The notes beneath the pieces were generated by a model. It saw nothing but the letters and a program-made list of their open reading frames with translations, ran no database searches and was not told the origin of the DNA. The position numbers and the translations under genes are program-made. Positions 45,013 through 52,148 of a stretch of DNA of 64,000 nt are shown piece by piece. How positions within the stretch are numbered: position 1 is the stretch's first letter; each line of letters begins with the position of its first letter. This DNA is from Chitinophagaceae bacterium (GTDB lineage: Bacteria; Bacteroidota; Bacteroidia; Chitinophagales; Chitinophagaceae): contig JAFKGQ010000007.1 of assembly GCA_017307755.1 (NCBI GenBank), forward strand, positions 310,001-374,000, in the 5' to 3' direction.

Positions 45013-45393
45013 ATGAAACGGCTATTACCAATCATAATTCTTGCAGCCTTCTGTACAATGACAAATCAACTCGCTGCCCAGGACACTCATGCCTACTATA
45101 TGCGAATAGCAAGGATAGTCGTCGACTCCGTGCAGCTGGAAAATTACAGATCCGCTCTTAGGGAAGGCATCACCACGGCTGTACGCACGGAACCCGGCGT
45201 GATAAGCTTATCCGCCGTATATGACAAAAGTCAACCGACTCATGTTACCGTATTTGAAGTCTACGCTGATGAAGATGCTTATAAAACCCACATTCAAACC
45301 GCTCATTTTTTAAAATACAAGGCGACGGTCCAAAAGATGGTTAAGTCCCTTGAGCTTACCGACGTCGCCCCGATTACGCTGGCCGCTAAATAA
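45013..45393 (+). CDS. Exported antibiotic-biosynthesis-monooxygenase (ABM) domain protein
   Basis: 126 residues with a signal peptide (KRLLPIIILAAFCTMTNQLAAQ). The rest is one ABM fold: RIARIVVDSVQLENYRSAL, EPGVISLSAVYDKSQPTHVTVFEVY (in part), HIQTAHFLKYKATVQKMV. ABM domains form dimeric barrels that bind small aromatic or heme-like molecules; most exported ones have no known reaction. Gap to the AraC gene is 11 bases, so the two are probably one transcript. Convergent with the CMD/cupin gene, 12 bases between stops. Confidence 0.87.
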   Translation: MKRLLPIIILAAFCTMTNQLAAQDTHAYYMRIARIVVDSVQLENYRSALREGITTAVRTEPGVISLSAVYDKSQPTHVTVFEVYADEDAYKTHIQTAHFLKYKATVQKMVKSLELTDVAPITLAAK

Positions 45394-45405
45394 ACGATCA
45401 ATATT

Positions 45406-46473
45406 TTATGGTGCGTACTCGGTATCGCTCACTTTCTCCAGCCAAACTACATTTCCCTTTCCGGCATTTGTGCTTATTGCGATATGTACCATTGCATCGG
45501 TTGGCGTGGCGCCATGCCAGTGAACTGTATTAGGAGGGCACTTTATTACATCCCCTTTTTTTATTATTTGTATCGGCTTTCCCTTTTCCTGATACAATCC
45601 CTTTCCTTCAATAACTAAAAGGATTTGGCCGCCCGGATGGTAATGCCACCTGGTCCTTGCGCCAGGCTCGAAGGTTACATTGCCAATTTGTGCATTGTAG
45701 GTAGTATCATTTTCCACCAACATGCTGAGCCGGACGTTGCCGGAAAAATTATCGTTCGTTATTTTATTTCCTTGCGGGAACACTTTGTCCATGCTGTCTT
45801 TATCGGCCGTAGATTTAATAATAGCAGCGAATTCATTCATTTGCTCTGCTGTCAAGCCTACGTTCAAACAAATTTTCAGGTGTGACTGCAACATTGGCTC
45901 CACACCGCCAATGCTGCTTAGTACCGATACAGTCACCAATTCCCTTTCCGCATAAGTTAGAACATCCCTTTCAAAAATATCAGCAAATAAATGTTCTTTC
46001 AGAAATATTTCTATTATAGGGGCAAAAGCTGCATAACCAGTTTTTGGGCCGGCTTCAGGAACACCCGTCAATTTCTCCAATACCGCCTTGCCACGTTCAT
46101 ACTTGCTGCCATCCCCATTTATGGGTGACGCTTCAGCGCCGATTACATCATTGATACCCTTGGATTTTCGTTCATCCAGCACCATCATAAATGTCTGCAA
46201 CCCCCGAATACTACGAGGAAATCCGGCATAGGCGTAAATATGCACAATAGCTTCTTTTATCTGACTGATTGTCAATCCAGCTTCGAGTCCGGCATTTAAC
46301 TCCACTTTCAACTTTAATAGATTTCCTTTTGCTGTTGATGAAGCAATAGCGATAAGACTTTTTTGCTTGGCGCTTAACGTCACATTTTCATTTTTCACGG
46401 TTTGCGCCTTCAGCATAAAAGAAATGAAACTTAATGTGACAATTAATGTTATGAGTGATTTTCTTTTCATCAT
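45406..46473 (-). CDS. Exported carboxymuconolactone decarboxylase (CMD) / cupin fusion protein
   Basis: 355 residues. Signal peptide ends MLKAQ. Residues about 30-230 hold two CMD/AhpD-like helical repeats (ISQIKEAIVHIYAYAGFP; YAERELVTVSVLSSIGGVEP, HLKICLNVGLTAEQMNEF), without the Cys-x-x-Cys pair of AhpD. Residues about 240-345 are a cupin (RTRWHYHPGGQILLVIEGKG, ending CPPNTVHWHGATP) with several His ligands. The gene overlaps the alpha/beta hydrolase stop as ATGA, so the three genes 45406-48610 form an operon. Function is unknown; both domains usually act on small cyclic compounds. Confidence 0.88.
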   Translation of the reverse strand: MMKRKSLITLIVTLSFISFMLKAQTVKNENVTLSAKQKSLIAIASSTAKGNLLKLKVELNAGLEAGLTISQIKEAIVHIYAYAGFPRSIRGLQTFMMVLDERKSKGINDVIGAEASPINGDGSKYERGKAVLEKLTGVPEAGPKTGYAAFAPIIEIFLKEHLFADIFERDVLTYAERELVTVSVLSSIGGVEPMLQSHLKICLNVGLTAEQMNEFAAIIKSTADKDSMDKVFPQGNKITNDNFSGNVRLSMLVENDTTYNAQIGNVTFEPGARTRWHYHPGGQILLVIEGKGLYQEKGKPIQIIKKGDVIKCPPNTVHWHGATPTDAMVHIAISTNAGKGNVVWLEKVSDTEYAP

Positions 46474-47525
46474 CTGCGTAGGTTTTCACCGAAGAACCCG
46501 ACTAATTTAGTTACGGCCTTACTTACATACTCCGGCTTCCAGTAGGTCTGTATATGAGTAGCTCCATCGATCAGGAACAATTCCTTTCTTTTCGCATTAA
46601 CCGCCTTGCTAAATGCCTCATCTGTCATATATTTTGTATCGGCTTTGCTTCCAGCCATCATCAACAGGGGTTGATCGATCAAATCCATATTGGTGGTGGC
46701 ATCCCAGGTCATTAAGTCGAGCAGGCTGCTCATGGTATACAGAAAGGTAGAATTTGGGTGTGCATGAGTTTTATAATAGTACACGTATCCTTCACGATAT
46801 AGGTCGGTCGGTATTTTATCGATTTCTTCATCTGCTATATTCGCCACGACGCCTCCATAAATTATTTTACCACCTGCAGATTCTTGCGCACGGGCATCTG
46901 AAGCTTGTTTTAAGCGTTCTTGAATGGTGTTTAATTGGGAATTCTGAAAGCCGTTACGTCTTACCTCCCCTGAATTAAACATACTCAAGGTTGCAACTGC
47001 TTTAAAGCGCTTATCCGATTGGGCTGCTTTTAACGTATAACCACCGCCGCCACAAATACCAAGAACACCTAGACGGCTAGCATCAACCCCCGGGTATCGA
47101 CTAATAAAATCAGCCATACCATGAATATCTTCTATTCGGTATGCAGGTTTATCCGTATGACGCGGCTCTCCGCCACTTGCTCCCTGGTATGCTGCATCGG
47201 CGGCAATGGTTATATAACCAGCCTCTGCCAAACGCTGCGCATATAGTCCGGCTGTCTGTTCTTTTATACCACCGTTGGGATGTGCTACCACTACTGCCGG
47301 ATATTTCTTTGACGCGTCGTAATTGGCAGGTGTATAAACATTGGCAGCTATATCAATCCCGTTCAGTTCATACGTCACCGGATGGATATTTACTTTTCCA
47401 TTTACATTCTCTGTAATCGCATCCTCATAGACCAGGCCAAAGGGGGTTTGGGGTTTGGTTTGAGCGGAAGATACAATATTTGCTATCATAAAAATTGATA
47501 TTAGAATTAGTGTTATCTTTTTCAT
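46470..47525 (-). CDS. Exported alpha/beta hydrolase, dienelactone-hydrolase-like with Cys nucleophile
   Basis: 351 residues, signal peptide 1-22 (KKITLILISIFMIANIVSSAQ). The nucleophile elbow reads LGICGGGGY with Cys158 in place of Ser, the mark of dienelactone hydrolases (known members have G-x-C-x-G). Asp in GSKADTKYM and His in GATHIQTYWKPEY complete the triad. DLH enzymes open lactone rings. It shares its start/stop (TAATG, 1-base overlap) with the upstream hydrolase and 4 bases with the CMD gene. An exported Cys-type DLH is unusual. Confidence 0.87.
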   Translation of the reverse strand: MKKITLILISIFMIANIVSSAQTKPQTPFGLVYEDAITENVNGKVNIHPVTYELNGIDIAANVYTPANYDASKKYPAVVVAHPNGGIKEQTAGLYAQRLAEAGYITIAADAAYQGASGGEPRHTDKPAYRIEDIHGMADFISRYPGVDASRLGVLGICGGGGYTLKAAQSDKRFKAVATLSMFNSGEVRRNGFQNSQLNTIQERLKQASDARAQESAGGKIIYGGVVANIADEEIDKIPTDLYREGYVYYYKTHAHPNSTFLYTMSSLLDLMTWDATTNMDLIDQPLLMMAGSKADTKYMTDEAFSKAVNAKRKELFLIDGATHIQTYWKPEYVSKAVTKLVGFFGENLRR

Positions 47526-48610
47526 TACTTATCCAATTTTCTTTGTTTTAACCATTTCGACAATTCGTCTGCCACCTCGATATTATTCAGGTCAGAAAAG
47601 GCAAAATGGGTATTGCCTTTTATACCAACCTCCGGCAAGTGTACCACGGTTGCATCACCTCCATGTTTGTTGATAGTAGCCGTCCATATTCTAGCCATTT
47701 CAAGCCCTGCACGCCAGTGGTCTTCGTTCCATACCGCTGTGGGTTCTTTAGCTATATTATCACCATAATAAATAACAATAGGTATTCTGGTGAGCTTGTT
47801 GAAATCAGCTAAAGGAATTTCTACACCTTTCAGCTCGCCAAAAAGTCCTGCTGATTGGATTGCTGCGGGCAATTCTCCCTTGGGGAATACGAAACCGCTG
47901 TATGGTTCATAAGCGACAACAGCCTTAACCTTATCATTTTTTATGGCTATAAGCCAACCGGGACCGCCACTCTGAGAATGAGTAACAAGAATACCCTCAC
48001 CGATCTTATCAAATAAGCTGGAAACGGCATTTGTGATAATATTAGGATCAAAACCACCCGTATTGGGGGTCATCTGTCTGAAAAATTGCTCGAGGGCAAC
48101 GGAGTCTTTTGGGAACTGGACATGAGGAAAGTAGTCGGGATAATTACCTATACGGAACTGCGTGAACCAAAACTGCTCATCAGGAGTTGGGGTTATAGTT
48201 GCCGAAACAGTACTTCTTCCTGCATCACCACGTCTGGGCTGGTCGAGCAGATAGACAGGATATCTTCTTCGGAGGAAAATATTCTGAAAGCCGTCCCTGC
48301 CATCCGGGGTTGTTTCCCATGTTTTTTTGGACTCTCCCGCACCGTGCAGAAAAACCAAGGGGTATTTACGGGCTTTTACAGGAATTTGGTAAAAAACATA
48401 CGCGTGGTCACCGTGAAAAGTCTGCCCTTGGGGTTTCAAAGCATTCTTCAGGTCAAAATCTCCCGGTTCGGTACTTTTTATACCACCAACCAAAAAGCTG
48501 CCCTGTTCAGCTATAGTTAATGGCTTCTGATTGTTTTGGGCATTAAGCGATATGGAAGTAGCCAATAATAACGTCATTGTGGCGCTATTTCCCAACATAC
48601 GTTTTATCAT
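47525..48610 (-). CDS. Exported alpha/beta hydrolase
   Basis: 361 residues, signal peptide 1-24 (ending LNAQ). Alpha/beta hydrolase core: VFLHGAGESKKTWETTPDGR, the nucleophile region LVTHSQSGGPGW with Ser214, a loop FDKIGEGIL and a late His in KGNTHFAFSD. The family resembles secreted esterases (proline-rich lid, DQPRRGDAGRS). First gene of the hydrolase-DLH-CMD operon and divergent from the AraC gene at 48780, which should control it. Substrate unknown, perhaps an aromatic or lactone ester. Confidence 0.88.
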   Translation of the reverse strand: MIKRMLGNSATMTLLLATSISLNAQNNQKPLTIAEQGSFLVGGIKSTEPGDFDLKNALKPQGQTFHGDHAYVFYQIPVKARKYPLVFLHGAGESKKTWETTPDGRDGFQNIFLRRRYPVYLLDQPRRGDAGRSTVSATITPTPDEQFWFTQFRIGNYPDYFPHVQFPKDSVALEQFFRQMTPNTGGFDPNIITNAVSSLFDKIGEGILVTHSQSGGPGWLIAIKNDKVKAVVAYEPYSGFVFPKGELPAAIQSAGLFGELKGVEIPLADFNKLTRIPIVIYYGDNIAKEPTAVWNEDHWRAGLEMARIWTATINKHGGDATVVHLPEVGIKGNTHFAFSDLNNIEVADELSKWLKQRKLDK

Positions 48611-48750
48611 AGTCCTAATTTTGCATGATCATTCTTTTTATTCCACAAAGGTCCGACAACTGCGCTGGCAATACGGTAGACGGATTCCGGGATCTGATAC
48701 CATTATTGCTGATCGGGAATACCCGCCTTTCCTATGGGGCAATAAAATGC

Positions 48751-48758
48751 TAATTTTG
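48751..48758 (+). promoter_or_regulatory. Possible -7 promoter box of the AraC gene at 48780
   Basis: TAATTTTG, exact TAnnTTTG match, 21 bases before the ATG. No clear -33 TTTG. Confidence 0.35.
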
Positions 48759-48779
48759 GGTTATAAACCTGGATGTGAT

Positions 48780-49676
48780 ATGGATACTTTGAGACGATTT
48801 GAGACGATCAATGATTACAACGCTTTCAATAACAATGAAACACTGCATCCGCTGGTAAGCGTAGTGGACCTGTCGAAGGCCAGCCCCCGGCAGGGTTCGC
48901 GTATGTATTTCGGGTTTTACACCGTGTTCTTAAAAGAGTTAAAATGTGGCGATATGCAATACGGCCGCCACACCTACGACTATCAGGAAGGCACGCTGGT
49001 TTTTCTTGCACCTGGCCAGGTAGCCGGCATGAACAGCAACGGCGAAACCTACCAGCCAAAAGGTTATGCGCTGATATTTCATCGCGATCTGATCCATGGC
49101 ACGGCACTCGGACGCCATATCCAGGACTATACATTCTTCTCCTATCAGTCCAACGAAGCGCTTCATTTGTCGGAGCGGGAGCAAAAAATTGTCCTGGATT
49201 GTTTCTCAAAAATTCAATATGAGTTGGAACACTCCATCGATAAGCATAGCAAAAGGTTGATCGTGTCCAACATCGTCCTATTCCTGGACTATTGCATCCG
49301 GTTCTACGACCGGCAATTCATCACCCGCGAGAAACCCCACAAAGGAATTGTTGAACGATTCGAAGCATTACTGAATGACTATTTTGAAAGCGACAAGCCA
49401 CAGCTCTTGGGTCTTCCATCTGTAGCCTATTTTGCCCGGGAACTAAATTTGTCGGCCAGTTATTTTGGCGATCTGATCAAGAAGGACACGGGTAAGACAG
49501 CGCAGGAATATATCCAGTGGAAGATGATCGACGTAGCCAAGGAGCGTATCTTCGATGACAGCAAATCGGTAAGTCAGATCGCCTACGAACTCGGGTTTAA
49601 ATATCCTCAGCATTTTATCCGCTTATTTAAGCAACACGTTGGCCGAACGCAGACTGAATACCGCACTTTGAACTAG
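48780..49676 (+). CDS. AraC-family transcriptional regulator
   Basis: 298 residues from ATG 48780 (MDTLRRFETINDYNAFNN); an open frame from 48531 runs backwards into the divergent hydrolase and is rejected. The N-terminal part is an AraC-like cupin (GMQYGRHTYDYQEGTLVFLAPGQVAG, quoted in part). The C-terminal 90 residues hold two HTH units (LPSVAYFARELNLSASYFG and SVSQIAYELGFKYPQHFIRLFK). It is divergent from the hydrolase operon across about 169 bases, so it probably controls that operon. It is unlike the regulators at 4246 and 44129 outside the DNA-binding domain. Confidence 0.9.
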   Translation: MDTLRRFETINDYNAFNNNETLHPLVSVVDLSKASPRQGSRMYFGFYTVFLKELKCGDMQYGRHTYDYQEGTLVFLAPGQVAGMNSNGETYQPKGYALIFHRDLIHGTALGRHIQDYTFFSYQSNEALHLSEREQKIVLDCFSKIQYELEHSIDKHSKRLIVSNIVLFLDYCIRFYDRQFITREKPHKGIVERFEALLNDYFESDKPQLLGLPSVAYFARELNLSASYFGDLIKKDTGKTAQEYIQWKMIDVAKERIFDDSKSVSQIAYELGFKYPQHFIRLFKQHVGRTQTEYRTLN

Positions 49677-50042
49677 CACAATAAGAACTCATTAATAAGA
49701 TGAACGCACGGTACCCATTCAAATCACTCACTTTTTTAAGGGAATTGTGTGAGCATATATGTAGGAGAACTATCTTGGAACTTCAACTTCATGAGCCCTG
49801 TAACAAAAAAAGACGCTTCAACAACACAATTTATTGATAATAAATATTTTACAATCGAAGCCGTAGGGACTTTCCAATTACGGTATAATCAATTTAATTT
49901 CAAAAGCTTATTTTCTGCCTTTCTTATCCCCTTCAATGACTTGCTAAATACATTAGCTTTTCGTAGGGGAATCAGAATTCCGGAACAAGTCGGGGCCACT
50001 TCCAACGATCCACATGTTCTTAATGGCCTTATCCTAACCCAT
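49677..50042. other. Intergenic stretch with no clear gene
   Basis: A 104-codon frame from a GTG at 49749 is open on the plus strand, but it has no family I know, no ribosome-binding site and an odd composition. I do not call it. The stretch is more AT-rich than the operons on either side and marks the left edge of the toxin-antitoxin island. Confidence 0.45.
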
Positions 50043-50072
50043 TGTATGACAACGAAAAGTTAACTATATTTG
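50043..50072 (+). promoter_or_regulatory. Bacteroidota promoter of the MNT/HEPN module
   Basis: TTG at 50043-50045, a 19-base spacer and TATATTTG at 50065-50072: an exact -33/-7 pair. The start codon is at 50077, only 4 bases after the -7 box, so transcription should begin at or beside the ATG and the mRNA would be leaderless. Confidence 0.6.
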
Positions 50073-50076
50073 TAGT

Positions 50077-50379
50077 ATGGCTCTCTCCACACATGATACG
50101 AACCTCCTTCGGAAATATTTCGCCGGCAAGCCGGTGAAAAGAGCCTATTTATTCGGATCCTACGCCCGAAATACTGCTGTAAAGGGCGCCAGTGACATCG
50201 ATATATTATTGGAACTGGATTATTCCAAACCCATCGGAATGAAATTTTTCAGCTATCAGCGGGAGCTCGAAGATTTATTGCATAATAAAGTAGACGTTGT
50301 CACCAGTGATGGCATTTCTCAATATGTTCTTCCGTACATTGAAAAAGATAAGATTCTGATCTATGAAGCAACCGCTTAG
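50077..50379 (+). CDS. mntA: MNT-family minimal nucleotidyltransferase antitoxin (MntA-like)
   Basis: 100 residues. The nucleotidyltransferase signature is FGSYARNTAVKGASDIDILLEL (in part: GSYAR at 27-31, Asp40 and Asp42 as the D-x-D pair), with a third acid in KVDVVTSDG. In studied systems of this type the antitoxin (MntA) adds AMP to a tyrosine of the HEPN toxin and so disables it. The gene overlaps the HEPN gene by 17 bases, which couples their translation. This pair is the clearest toxin-antitoxin module in the window; the symbol follows the characterised MntA/HepT systems. Confidence 0.88.
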   Translation: MALSTHDTNLLRKYFAGKPVKRAYLFGSYARNTAVKGASDIDILLELDYSKPIGMKFFSYQRELEDLLHNKVDVVTSDGISQYVLPYIEKDKILIYEATA

Positions 50380-50716
50380 CGATGAACTGCGAGTCCGACA
50401 CGTACTGGATGCTATTAAAGAAATTGAGTCCTACCTACAAAAGGTATCTCTGGAAGAGTTTCTCGCTAATTCTGAAAAACGTTTCGCTACCATTAAACAG
50501 CTTGAGATCATCGGTGAGGCATGTGCCCGTATTACGTCGCCCTTAAAGGAGAAGTATCCTGAAGTAGAATGGAATAATATCATTGGCTTTCGAAACATTT
50601 CAATCCATGAGTATTTTGGCGTCAATTTTCAAATCGTCTGGCAAATAGCGCAGAACGACCTTCCGGTGCTGAAACAGCAATTTTCAAAAATATTAGTTGG
50701 GTTTGATAATAATTAA
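50363..50716 (+). CDS. hepT: HEPN-family (DUF86) toxin, HepT-like
   Basis: 117 residues, all helical. The RNase motif R-x4-H-x-Y is exact: Arg77, His82 and Tyr84 in FRNISIHEYFGV. Arg and His form the nuclease site, and the Tyr is the residue that MntA modifies with AMP in characterised pairs. The C-terminal IVWQIAQNDLPVLKQQ is also typical. The start lies inside the end of the antitoxin gene. It would cleave cellular RNA if the antitoxin is lost. Confidence 0.9.
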   Translation: MKQPLSDELRVRHVLDAIKEIESYLQKVSLEEFLANSEKRFATIKQLEIIGEACARITSPLKEKYPEVEWNNIIGFRNISIHEYFGVNFQIVWQIAQNDLPVLKQQFSKILVGFDNN

Positions 50717-50872
50717 TTAGGAAAGTCTGATCGTTAAAAATTAATTTTCTGATTTTCGTTTGTTAAATGTAAACCTGAAAAGAGTAATCCCACCCACTCG
50801 GAAATAAAGCAATCTTATAGATGAGCGATGGATTCGATTATAAAATGGCAGGTTAATTGAAAAAAATTAAAA

Positions 50873-51604
50873 TTGATTAGGATATTAACTTTCTCCTTTT
50901 TTTTGACTGTTGGGCAGTTGACATTTTCGCAGCAGCAATCTGCGGGAGTTGATGCGGCTTTTGGCTTTGTGGATTCGATTTTTCAATCACCTGCTTTCAC
51001 TTTTGAAATAAACGAATTGCGCCCATCGGATAGTCTTCAGGCAATTATGGTCAAGCTGAATAATGCCCTAGTCGCAAATAAGGAATGGGCCGCAGAATAT
51101 ATGAGCAAAAATTACAAGCCGGGGGAAGGAATGCCGTATAACGAGAAGTTAGGCATCACGAAAGAGGAATATGATCAGATTAAGACTGCTGACGCGTCTT
51201 CGTATAAACTGTACAAGGTAAGATCAGAGTATTTGTTCGTAACAAAGACAAATGCATCTATTACCTTTAAAAGCATTGATAGCTTTCGAATTTTGAACTA
51301 TCTGTTGTTATACCGGGATACTAAAACCTTGACCTTCGGTGGCGATACGGTTTTATTTTCAGGGGAGATAAATGCCCCTTCTGCAACACCTTTTGGTAAA
51401 TGGCATGGGTATAGCTGGCATTACGAAAAATCAAATCAAAAAAGTGACGCCGACATTGATATTCATCAATTGTCAGCAAAGATCATTGAAGTTGATATTG
51501 GTAGAACTATTCCCGGCAACAAGATTTTTTTGCGGATAAAATACCAGCAGATAGCACAAGGTGTGAAAAAAGCCGATATGGATTTACTGGGTTTTGTCGA
51601 TTGA
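50873..51604 (+). CDS. Exported protein of unknown function (TTG start)
   Basis: 243 residues, read from a TTG at 50873 because a stop lies 5 codons upstream and no ATG precedes the signal peptide RILTFSFFLTVGQLTFSQQ. The mature part has SIFQSPAFTFEINELRPSDS near its start, LNNALVANKEWAAEYMSKNY and KWHGYSWHYEKSNQ; I do not recognise the family. It lies in the AT-rich island after the toxin-antitoxin pair and has no clear partner. Likely periplasmic or secreted. Confidence 0.6.
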   Translation: MIRILTFSFFLTVGQLTFSQQQSAGVDAAFGFVDSIFQSPAFTFEINELRPSDSLQAIMVKLNNALVANKEWAAEYMSKNYKPGEGMPYNEKLGITKEEYDQIKTADASSYKLYKVRSEYLFVTKTNASITFKSIDSFRILNYLLLYRDTKTLTFGGDTVLFSGEINAPSATPFGKWHGYSWHYEKSNQKSDADIDIHQLSAKIIEVDIGRTIPGNKIFLRIKYQQIAQGVKKADMDLLGFVD

Positions 51605-51642
51605 TCTATTCGTGGTGTATCAGTTTGAAATTTCTGCAACTA

Positions 51643-51897
51643 TTATTTCATTTTCTCTAGACTATCAATTGAAGATTGAATATCTATTAACCGAGCATGA
51701 ACGGTTCCAAGTTGCTTCTTTTTAGCCTCAGCGCTGTCGTAAACGCCTTTTTGCATGTAGCCGCCTATCCTTTCGCTTATATTATTAGCGCTATCCTTTA
51801 GGATTTCTTGTTCGTTCAAAAGTTTTGTCCTCACTGCATTACGATTGCATCCGCAAGCGAACAGGATGAGAATGCTTAAAACGGCTGAATATTTCAT
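51643..51897 (-). CDS. Small lipoprotein with coiled-coil tail
   Basis: 84 residues. Signal KYSAVLSILILFACGCNRNA with the lipobox Cys, then a highly charged helical chain (EQEILKDSANNISERIGGY, LGTVHARLIDIQSSIDSLEKMK in part) that looks like a coiled coil. Membrane-anchored, facing the periplasm. No family known to me. Convergent with the gene at 50873; 38 bases between stops. Confidence 0.6.
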   Translation of the reverse strand: MKYSAVLSILILFACGCNRNAVRTKLLNEQEILKDSANNISERIGGYMQKGVYDSAEAKKKQLGTVHARLIDIQSSIDSLEKMK

Positions 51898-51969
51898 ATA
51901 AACTTTTAATTAAAGTTGGGAAAAAATCAGAACCCGCATGAGGTGCAAGATAACACAATAAAGAACCAC

Positions 51970-52148
51970 TTATTCAACGGCTAGAACTATGTGCTCTGCC
52001 TCCGAAGTATCGATAATTTGGACCGATTGGAACATTTCGTAGTGCTGATTCAGCTTTTCCAGGTTACCGTAAAAGTTGTCACGGGCAACACTTATCATGC
52101 CAATACTTTTCAAGATTTTGAATACTGATGGATAAAGCCTGTTGCCAT
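51970..52148 (-). pseudogene. Truncated gene remnant (C-terminal fragment)
   Basis: Reading in from the end of the neighbouring six-hairpin gene, the minus frame gives LYPSVFKILKSIGMISVARD, FYGNLEKLNQHYEMFQSVQI and then IDTSEAEHIVLAVE to a TAA at 51970-51972. It is protein-like (clean helices, low-complexity free) but has no start codon, because the upstream bases already belong to the end of the gene at 52149. This looks like the C-terminus of an older gene cut off at the border of the second catabolic locus. The family is not clear to me. Confidence 0.5.

Noticed and set aside
49749..50063. A 104-codon plus-strand frame between the AraC gene and the MNT gene
   Set aside because: It needs a GTG start, has no recognisable family or ribosome-binding site, and overlaps the MNT promoter; kept only as a note on the intergenic stretch.
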